From assembly GCA_009746045.1 (NCBI GenBank), contig RPFO01000104.1, positions 6,012,395-6,076,394 on the forward strand: a DNA stretch of 64,000 bases, written 5' to 3'. How positions within the stretch are numbered: position 1 is the stretch's first letter; the number at the start of each line of letters is the position of its first letter. This DNA is from Mesostigma viride. Lineage: Eukaryota > Streptophyta > Mesostigmatophyceae > Mesostigmatales > Mesostigmataceae. The notes beneath the pieces are model-generated. The model was not told the origin of the DNA. It saw only the letters and a program-made list of their open reading frames with translations, and made no database searches. This document shows, piece after piece, positions 19,106 through 29,080 of the stretch. The translations under genes and the position numbers were made by a program.

Positions 19106-21051
19106 ATGGCTTCTAACAACAACAACGCTGGCAACAACAACAATGCGGGGCGTGCGCCGACCAGGCGCACTTCCCCTAGGCTCTCGCCGGAGGGTTCGCC
19201 CTCCGCCACTGCGAGGGTGACGAACAACGTCACCTTCCGCAATGTGGTTGCCGATAACCTGCGGCGCTGGTCCCCGCAGGTGGGGCCCAGCGCCACGGGG
19301 GAGGCGAGAGGTCGCCGGCTTGCCGCCGGCGGTTCGTCCGCCATGGCACCTGGGGAGCAGGTTCCCCAGGCACGTGACCCCCCCGTCGCAGGTGGCGGGG
19401 GACGTGCATGAGCGAAGCGATTCCTCCGAGGAGGACGGGGAGCTAGGTGCCGCGGGTGCGGCCGCGACCCTCATTCAAGGTTTCGTCGCAGACTCAGACC
19501 GCCACGTCGGGAAATCTTTCGGTGGGCCGGCATCTGGCCACCATGGACATAGATCGCTTCGGCGAACATGTCCCGACCCCTGTCGAGTTCGGGCTTAGGC
19601 CCTTCCGCCTCCCGCTTGGGGAGGTACCGGACTTCATTCCGGTAACGGGGTGGCGCCTTAGGAAGCGCTTTAACAATTGACGTTTGATGAACAGATGAGC
19701 GAATTCGAAGCTGCAATGATTCATCGGACGGTCGCCGGAGGCGAGGTTGCAGCAGCACCTCCATCTGATCCAGATAGCCATCTGGCTCAGATGTTACGCC
19801 ACTGTCGCGGGACAGGACGATGTTCCACTGTCTCAGTGGGCATCTGTTCAACGCCAGCGTGATGCGTTACAGGTGGTGGCCACGCGTGAGCGTGAGTCAT
19901 TCACACCTTCGCCCCAGTTCCCCTCCGTGGCGCCAGTTGGCTTGGGGGAATTGCAGAGCCAGGCGGCAGCGATGCCGCCTCCGGCTGGGCGCGGGGCGGC
20001 AGGCGCCCACAACCCACGACCGGGTGGTGAGACCACCCAGGGCCCTCTGGCAGGTCAGAGGGCCCACACCCAGCAGCCTGCCCCACCGCCCATGCAGCGC
20101 AGGGGGCCAGACGGCTGCTGCAGCCCCAGGGGGTGCAGGGACCCCGGTGGTGACGCCGGCGCCGACGGCGCAGGCGGGGGAGCTAGGCGACTCCCATGGA
20201 GGGTGTTTCCGCCCCCTCCAGCGGATCCGGTGGTCAGGCCACCCCCAGTACCCGGCAGCAAGGGGTGCTCGCTCCAGGGAAAAGGCCCTGGCTGAGGCAG
20301 GTGGGCCCATGGGTCCCACCCAGGCAGAACAGGCGCAGGGGCCTGATCAGCCTGCGGTGTTGGAGGGTGACCTGGCAGCTAGCTAGGGATGATATGATCA
20401 CCCTGCAGGATGGGCAAGTGTCGGGAGGGCTATTGAGGCCGCCACCGCCTCCTTCCGCGGGTTGGCGGACAGGACTCAGCAGACCCACATTGCTGAGGCG
20501 GGTAGCCTGGTTTGTGCTATCATCACGCACTTGCTGGGCCTGCCCAACCTCCAGGTGCACACCCGTATGGTGTGCGACACCCTGCTGCCTGCCCTGCAGG
20601 CCCTCCGGCCTTGCAGGGAGGAGGGTCCAGGGTGACAGGGGGCGACTGGTGCGGGACCTGGAGCGCCTGCACAACGCCATCCTGGCGGGGGCTGGTAGGT
20701 TGCTGCCCAGCTGGCTGCGCCATGACATTACTAACACTACTGACGATGATGTGTCCCAGGCTCTCTCCCACCTTCCATGAATGGGAGGAGCTAGGCCCGC
20801 AGCAGGATCGAGGCGGGAAGTCACACACACTATTAAACCTCCCTGAACAGCCCACCCATCTGTTGCCCACCCCCCCTACTCAGCCCATGTATGTCACCCC
20901 GGTTCAGCCCACCCATGTAGCTCCTCCATCCCACAATGTCTCTCCTGTGGTTGCTTCTGCAGCACCCTCCTCTTCCTCTCCCCCTGCCTCCCCCTCCCGC
21001 TGGCCTGTCTATAATGAGAACCGTCCTGTAGACAGGATCACAGTTATATAG
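19106..21051 (+). pseudogene. Asn/Pro/Ala-rich gene of unknown kind, frameshifted
   Basis: Begins ATG with an Asn-rich N-terminus (MASNNNNAGNNNNAGR) and continues through several frames. One later stretch is clearly protein-like: ASFRGLADRTQQTHIAEAG, AIITHLLGLPNLQVHTRMV, then DRGRLVRDLERLHNAILAG and GRLLPSWLRHDITNTTDDD, ending in a Pro/Ser-rich tail before a TAG at about 21049. Asn-rich start, Pro-rich linker and helical C-terminal half resemble a retroelement Gag shell in style, but there is no zinc knuckle and no adjoining pol. At least three frame changes make it a pseudogene. Confidence 0.35.
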
Positions 21052-21512
21052 GGGGCTGCCTGAGGGGCACACTAGGGAGCAGGGGAACCATGCAGTGTTT
21101 CGATTAGTGGCGATATGCCGCCAAATGTGGCGGTGTGGCACTTTTTTTGGTAAAATGTGGCGGTGGCACCCTATTTGACAAGGCCCCCAAGAAGCCACAA
21201 ATTGGCCGTGCTGTTCTACTTTCTAGTTTCGTTTCGCCACGGAGTGGCCGTGCCTGAAGTTTACTCTAGTACAGGTTACGCCACAATTGGCAGTGTCAGC
21301 CGAACTTCCGGCCGGCGTTCCGCCACGAATCTCCCTTTAGAAATTAAGTGCAACAGTGCATACCGCTTAGTGCATGTTAGTAGCGCCAAGTGGCCCGCTG
21401 GCCACTGGACAGGCTGGGCACTGAGCAGTGACTACCGTAGTGAGCTAGACCGGTGCAGTGTGCAGTGAGCTATAGATAGAACTGTATTACAAGAATCAAC
21501 CAAAGTCTTGTC
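21052..21512. other. Stretch without recognised gene
   Basis: Contains several CGCCAC(A/G)-type short words (for example GTGGCGGTG near 21128 and 21161) but no gene or defined repeat boundary. Confidence 0.4.
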
Positions 21513-22463
21513 TGTCAGAAATTTTCATTTAATTCCTTGGTCGTCAAGACTGATTGAGACAACTGATAGACAGTTTATTCATTGCATATTTAGGTTACGG
21601 ACTGCCACCGTTTCACCGCCAAAGCCATGGTGCGGTTCCCGGGTGGGGACCATAGCATCCATAGCCACATTGGGCTCGGACTGCAAGGTAAGTGCAACGT
21701 AGGTGTGTCACTTCCTTATCAAGGCACATTGGGGCAGCGGTGCACGTTCTAGAATATTCTGCACAAGTTGCCAGCTGTCGATTATACAATTGACGATTAG
21801 GAGAACGCCAGATGTCAAGCAACTAACACGGCATACAATGCATCTAGAACTGGATTCAGTCATACGAAATATCCAACACGGAATATTCGGCCGAGGATAG
21901 TACCGTCGGCACCTAAGGTACGCAAAGTATTGTGCCGGAATTACAACTTCGGCACTACATAACTTTTGCTATACTGCACTATATTCTCTCCGATACCCTA
22001 TAGCAAAAGTTATGTAGTGCCGAAGTTGTAATTCCGGCACAATACTTTGCGTACCTTAGGTGCCGACGGTACTATCCTCGGCCGAATATTCCGTGTTGGA
22101 TATTTTGTATGACTGAATCCAGTTCTAGATGCATTATATGCCGTGTTAGTTGCTTGACATCTGGCGTTCTCCTAATCGTCAATGGTATAATCGACAGCTG
22201 GCAACTTGTGCAGAATATTCTAGAATGTGCACCGCTGCCCCAATGTGCCTTGATAAGGAAGTGACACACCTACGTTGCACTTACCTTGCAGTCCGAGCCC
22301 AGTGTGGCTATGGATGCTATGGTCCCCACCCGGGAACCGCACCATGGCTTTGGCGGTGAAACGGTGGTGCCCAGTCCGTAACCTAAATATGCAATGAATA
22401 AACCGTCTATCAATTGTCTCAATCAGTCTTGACGACCAAGGAATTATATGAAAATTTCTGACA
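21513..22463. mobile_element. Foldback element FB-2
   Basis: Two long inverted arms, 21513-21973 and 21999-22463, nearly identical, with a 25-bp spacer. Outer ends TGTCAGAAATTTTC / GAAAATTTCTGACA. A single arm of the same family stands at 45947-46428. The open frames on both arms mirror each other and are not genes. No clear target duplication was found. Confidence 0.85.
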
Positions 22464-23375
22464 CAAAGCCATTACAGAATTCACCCTATGGACGTCAATT
22501 AGCGAGACCCGCCTGAAAATGGCGAGAGACGTAATGTATTTCATGCATTATTATGGTTCGGAAGTTCACGGCCGTGAGTCGCGTAATATTTGCTGGTCAG
22601 GCGTCTTGTTGAAGTCCTGCTGGCCAGCGCGTTTCCTGGAACCAGTCGCGGCTGGAGTCGCGGAAGTTTATATAAAACAATTTCCGACATATTTCACATG
22701 TCGTCAGGCGTCGTTGGTTGAAGCCGGAGCCATATAATGAGCTCAGGTTCAAATCCTGCGGCCGGCGATGTCGCAAGCTAATTTTTTGGTATTTTTTCGG
22801 GCAACGCAGCGTGGAGCTGCGAATTTTGTGCCGGAACCTGTCACTGGCCTATGCCAGTATGGGGAGTACTATGTGGTCGGCTGACCGGACGTTCATCGCG
22901 GGATTAATAAGACGTGCATAGTCCACGCAGATGCCCAATGCAAGAACGAGGGGATCAGACCGAGAGCAGGCGTTCAGGCCGGGAGCAACTTTTTGCACCG
23001 AGTATCGCCGCCATTACCACCTGCACGATCAAAGTGCTACTCCACCAAGACCAAGAATTCTTTGCTGCTTCATCGAGCCAAGTTCGGCAATGTATCCAAG
23101 ACGACATCAACTTTTATGCTGCGTTTTTCCAGGAATGGCTTGGCCGTGGCCCTTGCCACGAGCAATGTGTTTTCTTCCCCGTGCTGATAGCAATGGTAGC
23201 ACTGTTTTGACGGGCTAGCCATGTAAGGGGGGTGTCAGAGTATGTTTATACCTGGCTGCCCTACCTAGCTTTTAGGCCCTTGCCTGAATTGAGGGGGGAG
23301 AGACTGTTTGCCCTACCTGCGTAGTGTCTTCACTTTAGGCATTGTGCAAGGGGGGTGTCAGAGGTGAATTTCACC
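22464..23375. other. Stretch without recognised gene; tRNA-like and PPT-like motifs
   Basis: GGTTCAAATCC at about 22746-22756 matches the Pol III B box, and T-runs follow at about 22783-22796. AAGGGGGGTGTCAGAG occurs at about 23225-23240 and again at 23348-23363. This purine run followed by TGT resembles a polypurine tract plus LTR start, so 23226-23380 may be an old LTR piece. No long recognisable coding region. Confidence 0.4.
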
Positions 23376-23380
23376 CTGTG

Positions 23381-23580
23381 TGTTATATTGTGGGCTCGCA
23401 GTCACATAAAGTATTGGAATTTGGTTATGCTCGGAATTGGCTAAGTCCGGAGGTCAGCCGGCAGCGCCGCGCTGAGGTTTATTTGCTGGGCCGGCGGTCA
23501 GTGGGAATTTATGTGTACGGTCAGGCAACGGGTCGTAGGTTCTGGCTGTGGGCTATTTTGGGTTCTGGCCATTACCGTTC
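23381..23580 (+). repeat. Copia-2 5' LTR, left part
   Basis: 200 bp, beginning TGTTATATTGTGGG and ending TTACCGTTC where DIRS-1 enters. The uninterrupted 3' LTR (45371-45390) shows that 23580 joins directly to 29081. Confidence 0.9.
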
Positions 23581-23714
23581 TATTAACCGTGGAACTCCAG
23601 GGTAACCAGACTCTTTATTAAAACAATGAGTGGAGCACATACAAAAGGCAGGCCACATCCCGGCCGCCGATGCTCATGGGAACACTTATTGCTTGGCAAA
23701 GGCTAGCCTTACCC
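23581..23714. repeat. DIRS-1 A1 repeat
   Basis: 134 bp, identical by eye to 24174-24307, beginning TATTAACCGTGG. Confidence 0.9.
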
Positions 23715-23739
23715 CCAAACACGCAGGGAGGGTGGGCGG

Positions 23740-24173
23740 GAAAAGAAAAGAGGCCGACCTTAGCTAGGTGGGTTTGTTTTTGTCCTTTTTTGCGTGTCAT
23801 GCGGCCTTGGCCCGGACGGCATTTTTTCGCCACGCAAATGTTGCGTCTGAACAAATGACGCCATGTGGCGTTCTAATTGCCGGCAGCTTACGTAAGGCTG
23901 CCGGGGCTATTAGGTCACATATTGCGTGAGAGAAAGAATCTAGATCTAGTTAATCACTACGCCATGAGCCAAGAAACCTAGACAGTGGCAGGTTTATATC
24001 TCAACGTAGCTCCTGCCACCTGGCCAAGAAAAACTGGCCAAAGCTTTGGCCACGACTGATCCGGATCAGGCCGCACCGGCCTCAAAAGGTTGTCACGTGA
24101 ACCCAATAACCTAGCTATAGCGGCTACCCTTCCATCTCACTATAAAGAAACTATGTTCAGAGAACCACGATTC
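23740..24173. repeat. DIRS-1 B1 repeat
   Basis: 434 bp matching 28645-29080 except for small length differences in homopolymers. Ends AGAGAACCACGATTC and runs straight into A2. Confidence 0.9.
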
Positions 24174-24307
24174 TATTAACCGTGGAACTCCAGGGTAACC
24201 AGACTCTTTATTAAAACAATGAGTGGAGCACATACAAAAGGCAGGCCACATCCCGGCCGCCGATGCTCATGGGAACACTTATTGCTTGGCAAAGGCTAGC
24301 CTTACCC
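24174..24307. repeat. DIRS-1 A2 repeat
   Basis: Second copy of the 134-bp A repeat. The B1-A2 junction GATTC/TATTAACC represents the fused ends expected of a circular intermediate. Confidence 0.9.
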
Positions 24308-24379
24308 TTATATCCCTCCCTGGCGATCCATGCCAGGGGCAAAGAACCTAGCATAATGACAGAGAAATGAACAACCAAA

Positions 24380-27300
24380 TTAGGTGGAGGGCAATTTCAA
24401 AATAGCCCGCCAGGCCCGAGGGGGGCAGGCGGCCATGGCCCGAAGAATAACCTCAGGCAGCTGCACCTCCAAACTGCGGTGCAAGCCCACATAATGGGCA
24501 ACCGTGGAGCTGCTAAGCCAGCGCCCCCGGCCCTGGATGTCCCCCATGCTGCGACCCGCGAGGAAATCGTGAGTGGCACCTCCATGCCGCAGCCCGTGAA
24601 TGGTGAAAATCTGGGCGACCCCCAAGGCCTGACTCGCAGCCTGCCAAATGCGCCGGAATTGCGGGTAGGTGAAAGGGAACACGGCCTCCCAAGCGTGCTT
24701 ACCCGCGATGCAGTGACGGAGGATGGTTTCAGACATCACATCTTCTACCACCACTGACTGAGTCTTGCCCTTAGAGGTCTTGGTAGACCTCAGCAGTAGG
24801 GCGCCCCGTTGAGCCGGCCCAAGCCGAACGTCAGGCTGGAGGCGCACATGGCCAACACGGAGGTTCAGCGCCTCCGAGATTCGCAGGTAATGGCGGAACA
24901 CGATGACAACCAGCAGGCCCGCAAGGCGCTGACCTTGCATGACCATCGTGCTGGCAAGTGCAAACGCCGCCTCCCATGGAATGGGAGGAGGGGCACGGGG
25001 GGGCACAAGTGTTTTCCACCCAGCGAGGACGCCACGGGCCAAGTCCCACCGCTTCACCATACCGGGATAATAAAGTTGCAACCCCATCAAGGCATTGACA
25101 CACACTTGGCGGCTGTACCCCCGAAAATGAGCCCAGGCGACATACGCACAAAATGTCTCCTCAAGGGTGTCAGCTCGTGACGATGACCCGTCCGCCCGCC
25201 CACCAGCCTCCCACCAAGTCAAGAGGGAATCAAGACCACGACGGTAGGCCAGCAAAGTAGCCGGCTTTACTTTCCCCTCTAGCAATGGAAGGTAGCTAAC
25301 AGGTGCAGGGGGCCCCGGGTTAGGATGGATGCCTTCCGCGGTCAGGTCGCGCACCCAGCCTGCCAAGAAAGTCGCCATGGATTGGCCGCGAGAAACGCCA
25401 TCGGCTGGTTGAAGTGCACTCGGCGTCCACACCCACTGGGAACGACTCCCCGTGGCGAGGGTCAGCGCGCACAAGCGGCGGCACTGCTTGTTGAGCTTGT
25501 GGGATGAGGACCGCCCCTTAGCCAAGCAGCCCAACGCCGCGGTGGAGTCCACCAACCTCACCACCCGCTTGCCTCGGTTTGCCAAGCTGCGCGCACTCCT
25601 CTCCACGCCCTTCACTGCAGCCCGCACCTCCTTCTCGTTGATGTGCATCCCCGGATCCCGCCAACGACTCCGGACCCCAACCCGCCATTGCTGGCTAGTG
25701 ATTGCTTGTTGCGCCCGCGCGCTCAGTGGCCTAGGGCCAGCGTAGGCCACCTCACTTGGTATGAGCAAAGTCGGGTACCCCCGCACCTCTCGTGCCCTCG
25801 CCAGCTCCGTCACATCGCCCGGCTCCATGGTTGCGTACACGACACCTTGCCCGTAGGTGGACGCGTCAGATGCAACCACCTCACGGGCCAAAGGTGCGCT
25901 TCGGTCAACCCTTAGCATGGGAGCCAAGGCCAGGGCACACTCTAACTCCTCCCGCACCCCGGCCCACAGCACCCAGGATCGCTGCCCCCACCCTTGCAGG
26001 CTGATGAATTTGAAACATTGCTGCCAAATGGACAAGCAGCTGCGGCTTAACATCTGCAGCCACAACCACCGCCCCAAGACGGCAGCCAGCCCCTCGGCCG
26101 TAGCTCGGCCTCGAGTGAGTATAGCCTGCGTGTGGGCGATCACAAGGTTGAGCTGCTTGACCGTTGGTTCCAGCACGCCGTTCCGTCGGTGCACCACCCC
26201 TAGGGCTTCTAGCTCGTCCCCTTCCAGGCTCGCCATCTTAGTCTTCTCCTTAGACGGCACAAGGTTGTTAGGGAGGTAGCCTTCCTCAATAGCGCGCGTG
26301 ATGAGCTGGTTCACCGCCTCGCAGGTCCGCCCGTTGCTGGCCACCAAGTCATCAATAGTGATGGACAGCATGGGGGCAGGGGGGTTTTCCAGGTCAATCT
26401 GAAGCTCCCCGGCGCGCTCCTCCTTGTACTCGATGGCCAAGCGCAGTGGCTGGCCACACTCGTCGCGCACCAAGGTGAGCTCACCTGCGCTTGAGAGGTA
26501 GTTGACCTGGCGCCTCGGATCCAGGGCACCGGTCATGTAGAGCACCATCTCATGGATGGCCTCCCCCAGCGCCACCGCATGGGAATGTCCCATGGCCAGC
26601 ACCTTGAGCACGGGCCACACCTTCCGCCTGGGCCCTGCCAGACCTACGCTAGTCGACCACACACTAGGAAGCCCTTGGTAGTCCCACCACCACTCGGGCA
26701 CCTCGATGGAATAGTAGTATGACACGAGGTCGCTCTTGGCGCAGTAGCACCAGCCTTTGATGTAGACCTCCACGAGGATGCCCAGGTGGGGTAGCAGGAT
26801 CTTGGGGGGGTCCACCCACAGCAGGTTGCCCAGCTTCCTGTTGACGATGAACCGAAGCTCACCCACCCCCTTGGCCACTCCAAAGCAGCCATCCACCCAC
26901 TTGGGCCGCCTCTCCCGGAACGCCACCATGCCCACGCCCGCTGCCCGGCTCATGAGCTTGCCCCATTCAGCCATGGAGCATCCCCGGCTGGGCTTGGGCA
27001 CATTCCAATACTTTGCGCTCGCCACGACCGCTGGCTTGATGCAGTTCTCTTCGCTGGCATATATCTCCCGCCAGCTCGGCCGCATAGCCAACAGGTCGAG
27101 CAGCCGTGCCTTCCCCGCCACCTCCGCCTTTGGTAGACTCACCGCGTCCGCGCGCAGTTGTTCATACTTATTCTGCTTCCCATATATTGCATCAGCACCT
27201 TCTTGCTCCTGGCCTGTCGCAACGCCCCCTACGCGGCGACTGTGCCAGGTGCAGTGCCTCTTGACCCTCGCAAGGGCCTCCTCCCTCCCCTTAGAGCACG

Positions 27301-27823
27301 CCCCTCTAGGGTTAGGAGGAGGGTCTTGCCCCCCTCCCCACAGCCAATTAAGCCAACGCACTACCTTGCATTGCAGTGTGTACTCGCGGTGGCGGCGCGT
27401 GGCACGCTGTCGCCGGCGTGCCGATCTCACCCTGCCCCACGCGGTGTACGCTGGCCTAAGTGGGTATGGCAGCGGGAAAAGGGAGCGGTCCCGCTGGGAT
27501 TCTATTTCCCTACTTGTTGAGCCTTGCTGAGCTTGTCCAAGAGGATGGCAGTTTGGAGAGCTGCCTTGACAGCCGGGGTGGCTGACAGTGCAGCCTCCTC
27601 CCCCAATGGCAGGAGGTGGCTGGCCACCTTCCACCCCCCCCCTCCTTGCCCTTCCACCTGCAGCAAGGCCGCCACCACCCTCATTAGGTACTCCATGCCC
27701 ACAAGCTCCCCGGCTGCTGAGCCCAGCTCCTTGAGAAGGGTGTCCATGGCCAATGCAATGTTCATGACAATTTTCCTGTTCTCCATGTTCCGCCAATTTC
27801 CAGGCTTTACCGTCATGACCCAC
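24380..27823 (-). CDS. DIRS-1 pol: RT, RNase H and tyrosine recombinase
   Basis: The frame of 1147 codons overlaps gag by about 320 bp. Homology with DIRS-2 starts only around codon 100-110, so the first part is probably gag shadow. Domains: a basic region (WGRVRSARRRQRATRRH); RT with the catalytic box SITIDDLVASNG (about 26340-26375); RNase H with acidic motifs SDASTYGQG (about 25860), HINEKEVRAA (about 25635) and RLVDSTAALG (about 25545); a GIHPNPGP motif at 25310-25333; then tyrosine recombinase with Arg in YLRISEALNL (about 24890), HGLRHGG (about 24580) and the nucleophile Tyr in AHYVGLH (about 24495). Integrates by strand exchange rather than by DDE chemistry. The pol frame is -1 relative to gag, as in DIRS-2. 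Confidence 0.9.
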   Translation of the reverse strand: MGHDGKAWKLAEHGEQENCHEHCIGHGHPSQGAGLSSRGACGHGVPNEGGGGLAAGGRARRGGVEGGQPPPAIGGGGCTVSHPGCQGSSPNCHPLGQAQQGSTSREIESQRDRSLFPLPYPLRPAYTAWGRVRSARRRQRATRRHREYTLQCKVVRWLNWLWGGGQDPPPNPRGACSKGREEALARVKRHCTWHSRRVGGVATGQEQEGADAIYGKQNKYEQLRADAVSLPKAEVAGKARLLDLLAMRPSWREIYASEENCIKPAVVASAKYWNVPKPSRGCSMAEWGKLMSRAAGVGMVAFRERRPKWVDGCFGVAKGVGELRFIVNRKLGNLLWVDPPKILLPHLGILVEVYIKGWCYCAKSDLVSYYYSIEVPEWWWDYQGLPSVWSTSVGLAGPRRKVWPVLKVLAMGHSHAVALGEAIHEMVLYMTGALDPRRQVNYLSSAGELTLVRDECGQPLRLAIEYKEERAGELQIDLENPPAPMLSITIDDLVASNGRTCEAVNQLITRAIEEGYLPNNLVPSKEKTKMASLEGDELEALGVVHRRNGVLEPTVKQLNLVIAHTQAILTRGRATAEGLAAVLGRWLWLQMLSRSCLSIWQQCFKFISLQGWGQRSWVLWAGVREELECALALAPMLRVDRSAPLAREVVASDASTYGQGVVYATMEPGDVTELARAREVRGYPTLLIPSEVAYAGPRPLSARAQQAITSQQWRVGVRSRWRDPGMHINEKEVRAAVKGVERSARSLANRGKRVVRLVDSTAALGCLAKGRSSSHKLNKQCRRLCALTLATGSRSQWVWTPSALQPADGVSRGQSMATFLAGWVRDLTAEGIHPNPGPPAPVSYLPLLEGKVKPATLLAYRRGLDSLLTWWEAGGRADGSSSRADTLEETFCAYVAWAHFRGYSRQVCVNALMGLQLYYPGMVKRWDLARGVLAGWKTLVPPRAPPPIPWEAAFALASTMVMQGQRLAGLLVVIVFRHYLRISEALNLRVGHVRLQPDVRLGPAQRGALLLRSTKTSKGKTQSVVVEDVMSETILRHCIAGKHAWEAVFPFTYPQFRRIWQAASQALGVAQIFTIHGLRHGGATHDFLAGRSMGDIQGRGRWLSSSTVAHYVGLHRSLEVQLPEVILRAMAACPPRAWRAILKLPST

Positions 27824-28557
27824 GACCGGATTCCCATCCCATTGTCGCTGGCGTCCTCCAACACCCCCGGCAGCACCCGCTCCGAAACCCGATATTTCAC
27901 GCTCTTGGCTCGGCTTGGCAGCGCCACCCCTTTCGAGGCCTTGAAGTGGCTTCCCGCCCCCTCCATTCCTCCCAGCGCTGCCTTCAAACCTTGCATGAAT
28001 TTCTCGGCTGCGACCTCCCCCTCCTCGTCCTCCTCGTCGTCCTGATTTTCGGTTTCCGGAGGTGCCCCAACGAATGTCGCCAACCTCGCCCTCATTTCCT
28101 TTCCGACAGCCCCCCCACCTGCCGAAACCTTGGCCGCGCCTTTCGGCTTGGCCATTTTTCGCTGCGCAGGTGTCGTTGGTGGCAGCGCCTGATCCTCCTC
28201 CTCGTCCGCCGCGAGATCTGCCACGGCCAGCAGTTTTGCCACCAACGTTCCGTTTGGGTCACGTGCGTCCAACACGTCGCCAACATCAACGTGATCGGCC
28301 AGCAACTGCACGACAGACTTCAGCTGGCTCGAGCTCCACGAGCTGGCGTCCGTCACCCAGTCCTCGGCACCGAAGACCTGCTCGACTGCCCCCACCGCCT
28401 CTGCGGGGCTGATGCACTTGGCGAGCAGAGTGGCGAGCTGCTTCTTTTTGGCGCTGAAGGCGACTGGCGCGTGACTGGCGGCAGCAGCCCGCGGTGTGGG
28501 CGTCCCGTCCTCCCCGCGCGCTGCCTGCCCTCCTGTAGCTTTGCGCCCCTTCGGCAT
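27502..28557 (-). CDS. DIRS-1 Gag-like protein
   Basis: 351 codons starting MPKGRKATGGQ. Basic N-terminus, acidic middle (QDDEEDEEGEVAAEKFMQGL) and a conserved C-terminal half (KSVKYRVSERVLPGVLEDAS, NIALAMDTLLKELGSAAGEL, EYLMRVVAALLQVEGQG). Aligns throughout with the DIRS-2 protein at 36371-37429, so selection or recent common origin has kept the frame. No zinc knuckle. Presumed structural protein of the DIRS particle by position. The end overlaps the start of the long pol frame. Confidence 0.8.
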   Translation of the reverse strand: MPKGRKATGGQAARGEDGTPTPRAAAASHAPVAFSAKKKQLATLLAKCISPAEAVGAVEQVFGAEDWVTDASSWSSSQLKSVVQLLADHVDVGDVLDARDPNGTLVAKLLAVADLAADEEEDQALPPTTPAQRKMAKPKGAAKVSAGGGAVGKEMRARLATFVGAPPETENQDDEEDEEGEVAAEKFMQGLKAALGGMEGAGSHFKASKGVALPSRAKSVKYRVSERVLPGVLEDASDNGMGIRSWVMTVKPGNWRNMENRKIVMNIALAMDTLLKELGSAAGELVGMEYLMRVVAALLQVEGQGGGGWKVASHLLPLGEEAALSATPAVKAALQTAILLDKLSKAQQVGK

Positions 28558-28644
28558 TGCTGCTCAGGGCCAAAAATGGCTCCGACAGTACAGGTTCGTC
28601 AAACCAGAGGTTCGTTTCCCCTGGCTTGCTGTCGCCGCCCTCGT

Positions 28645-29080
28645 GAAAAGAAAAGAGGCCGACCTTAGCTAGGTGGGTTTGTTTTTGTCCTTTTTTGCGT
28701 GTCATGCGGCCTTGGCCCGGACGGCATTTTTTCGCCACGCAAATGTTGCGTCTGAACAAATGACGCCATGTGGCGTTCTAATTGCCGGCAGCTTACGTAA
28801 GGCTGCCGGGGCTATTAGGTCACATATTGCGTGAGAGAAAGAATCTAGATCTAGTTAATCACTACGCCATGAGCCAAGAAACCTAGACAGTGGCAGGTTT
28901 ATATCTCAACGTAGCTCCTGCCACCTGGCCAAGAAAAAACTGGCCAAAGCTTTGGCCACGACTGATCCGGATCAGGCCGCACCGGCCTCAAAAGGTTTGT
29001 CACGTGAACCCAATAACCTAGCTATAGCGGCTACCCTTCCATCTCACTATAAAGAAACTATGTTCAGAGAACCACGATTC
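28645..29080. repeat. DIRS-1 B2 repeat
   Basis: 436-bp outer copy of the B repeat. Ends ACCACGATTC and abuts the resumed Copia-2 LTR at 29081. Confidence 0.9.

Larger units (their letters stand above)
23581..29080 (-). mobile_element. DIRS-1: DIRS/PAT-type tyrosine-recombinase retrotransposon
   Basis: Plus-strand layout is A1 (23581-23714), B1 (23740-24173), A2 (24174-24307), coding region (24380-28557, minus), B2 (28645-29080). Read on the minus strand this is B - gag - pol - A - B - A, the split direct repeat arrangement of PAT/Ngaro-like elements. It encodes a Gag-like protein and a long RT - RNase H - tyrosine recombinase protein with no integrase. Both flanks join without a target duplication in the Copia-2 LTR, although TTC occurs at both junctions. 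The two long frames are open, so it may be recent. Confidence 0.9.

Noticed and set aside
21703..22359. Short similar proteins on both arms of FB-2
   Set aside because: They are mirror translations of inverted repeat arms with no domain and no conservation beyond the DNA repeat.
27520..27823. N-terminal extension of the DIRS-1 pol frame inside gag
   Set aside because: The corresponding DIRS-2 segment shows no protein-level conservation in this frame, whereas the gag frame is conserved.
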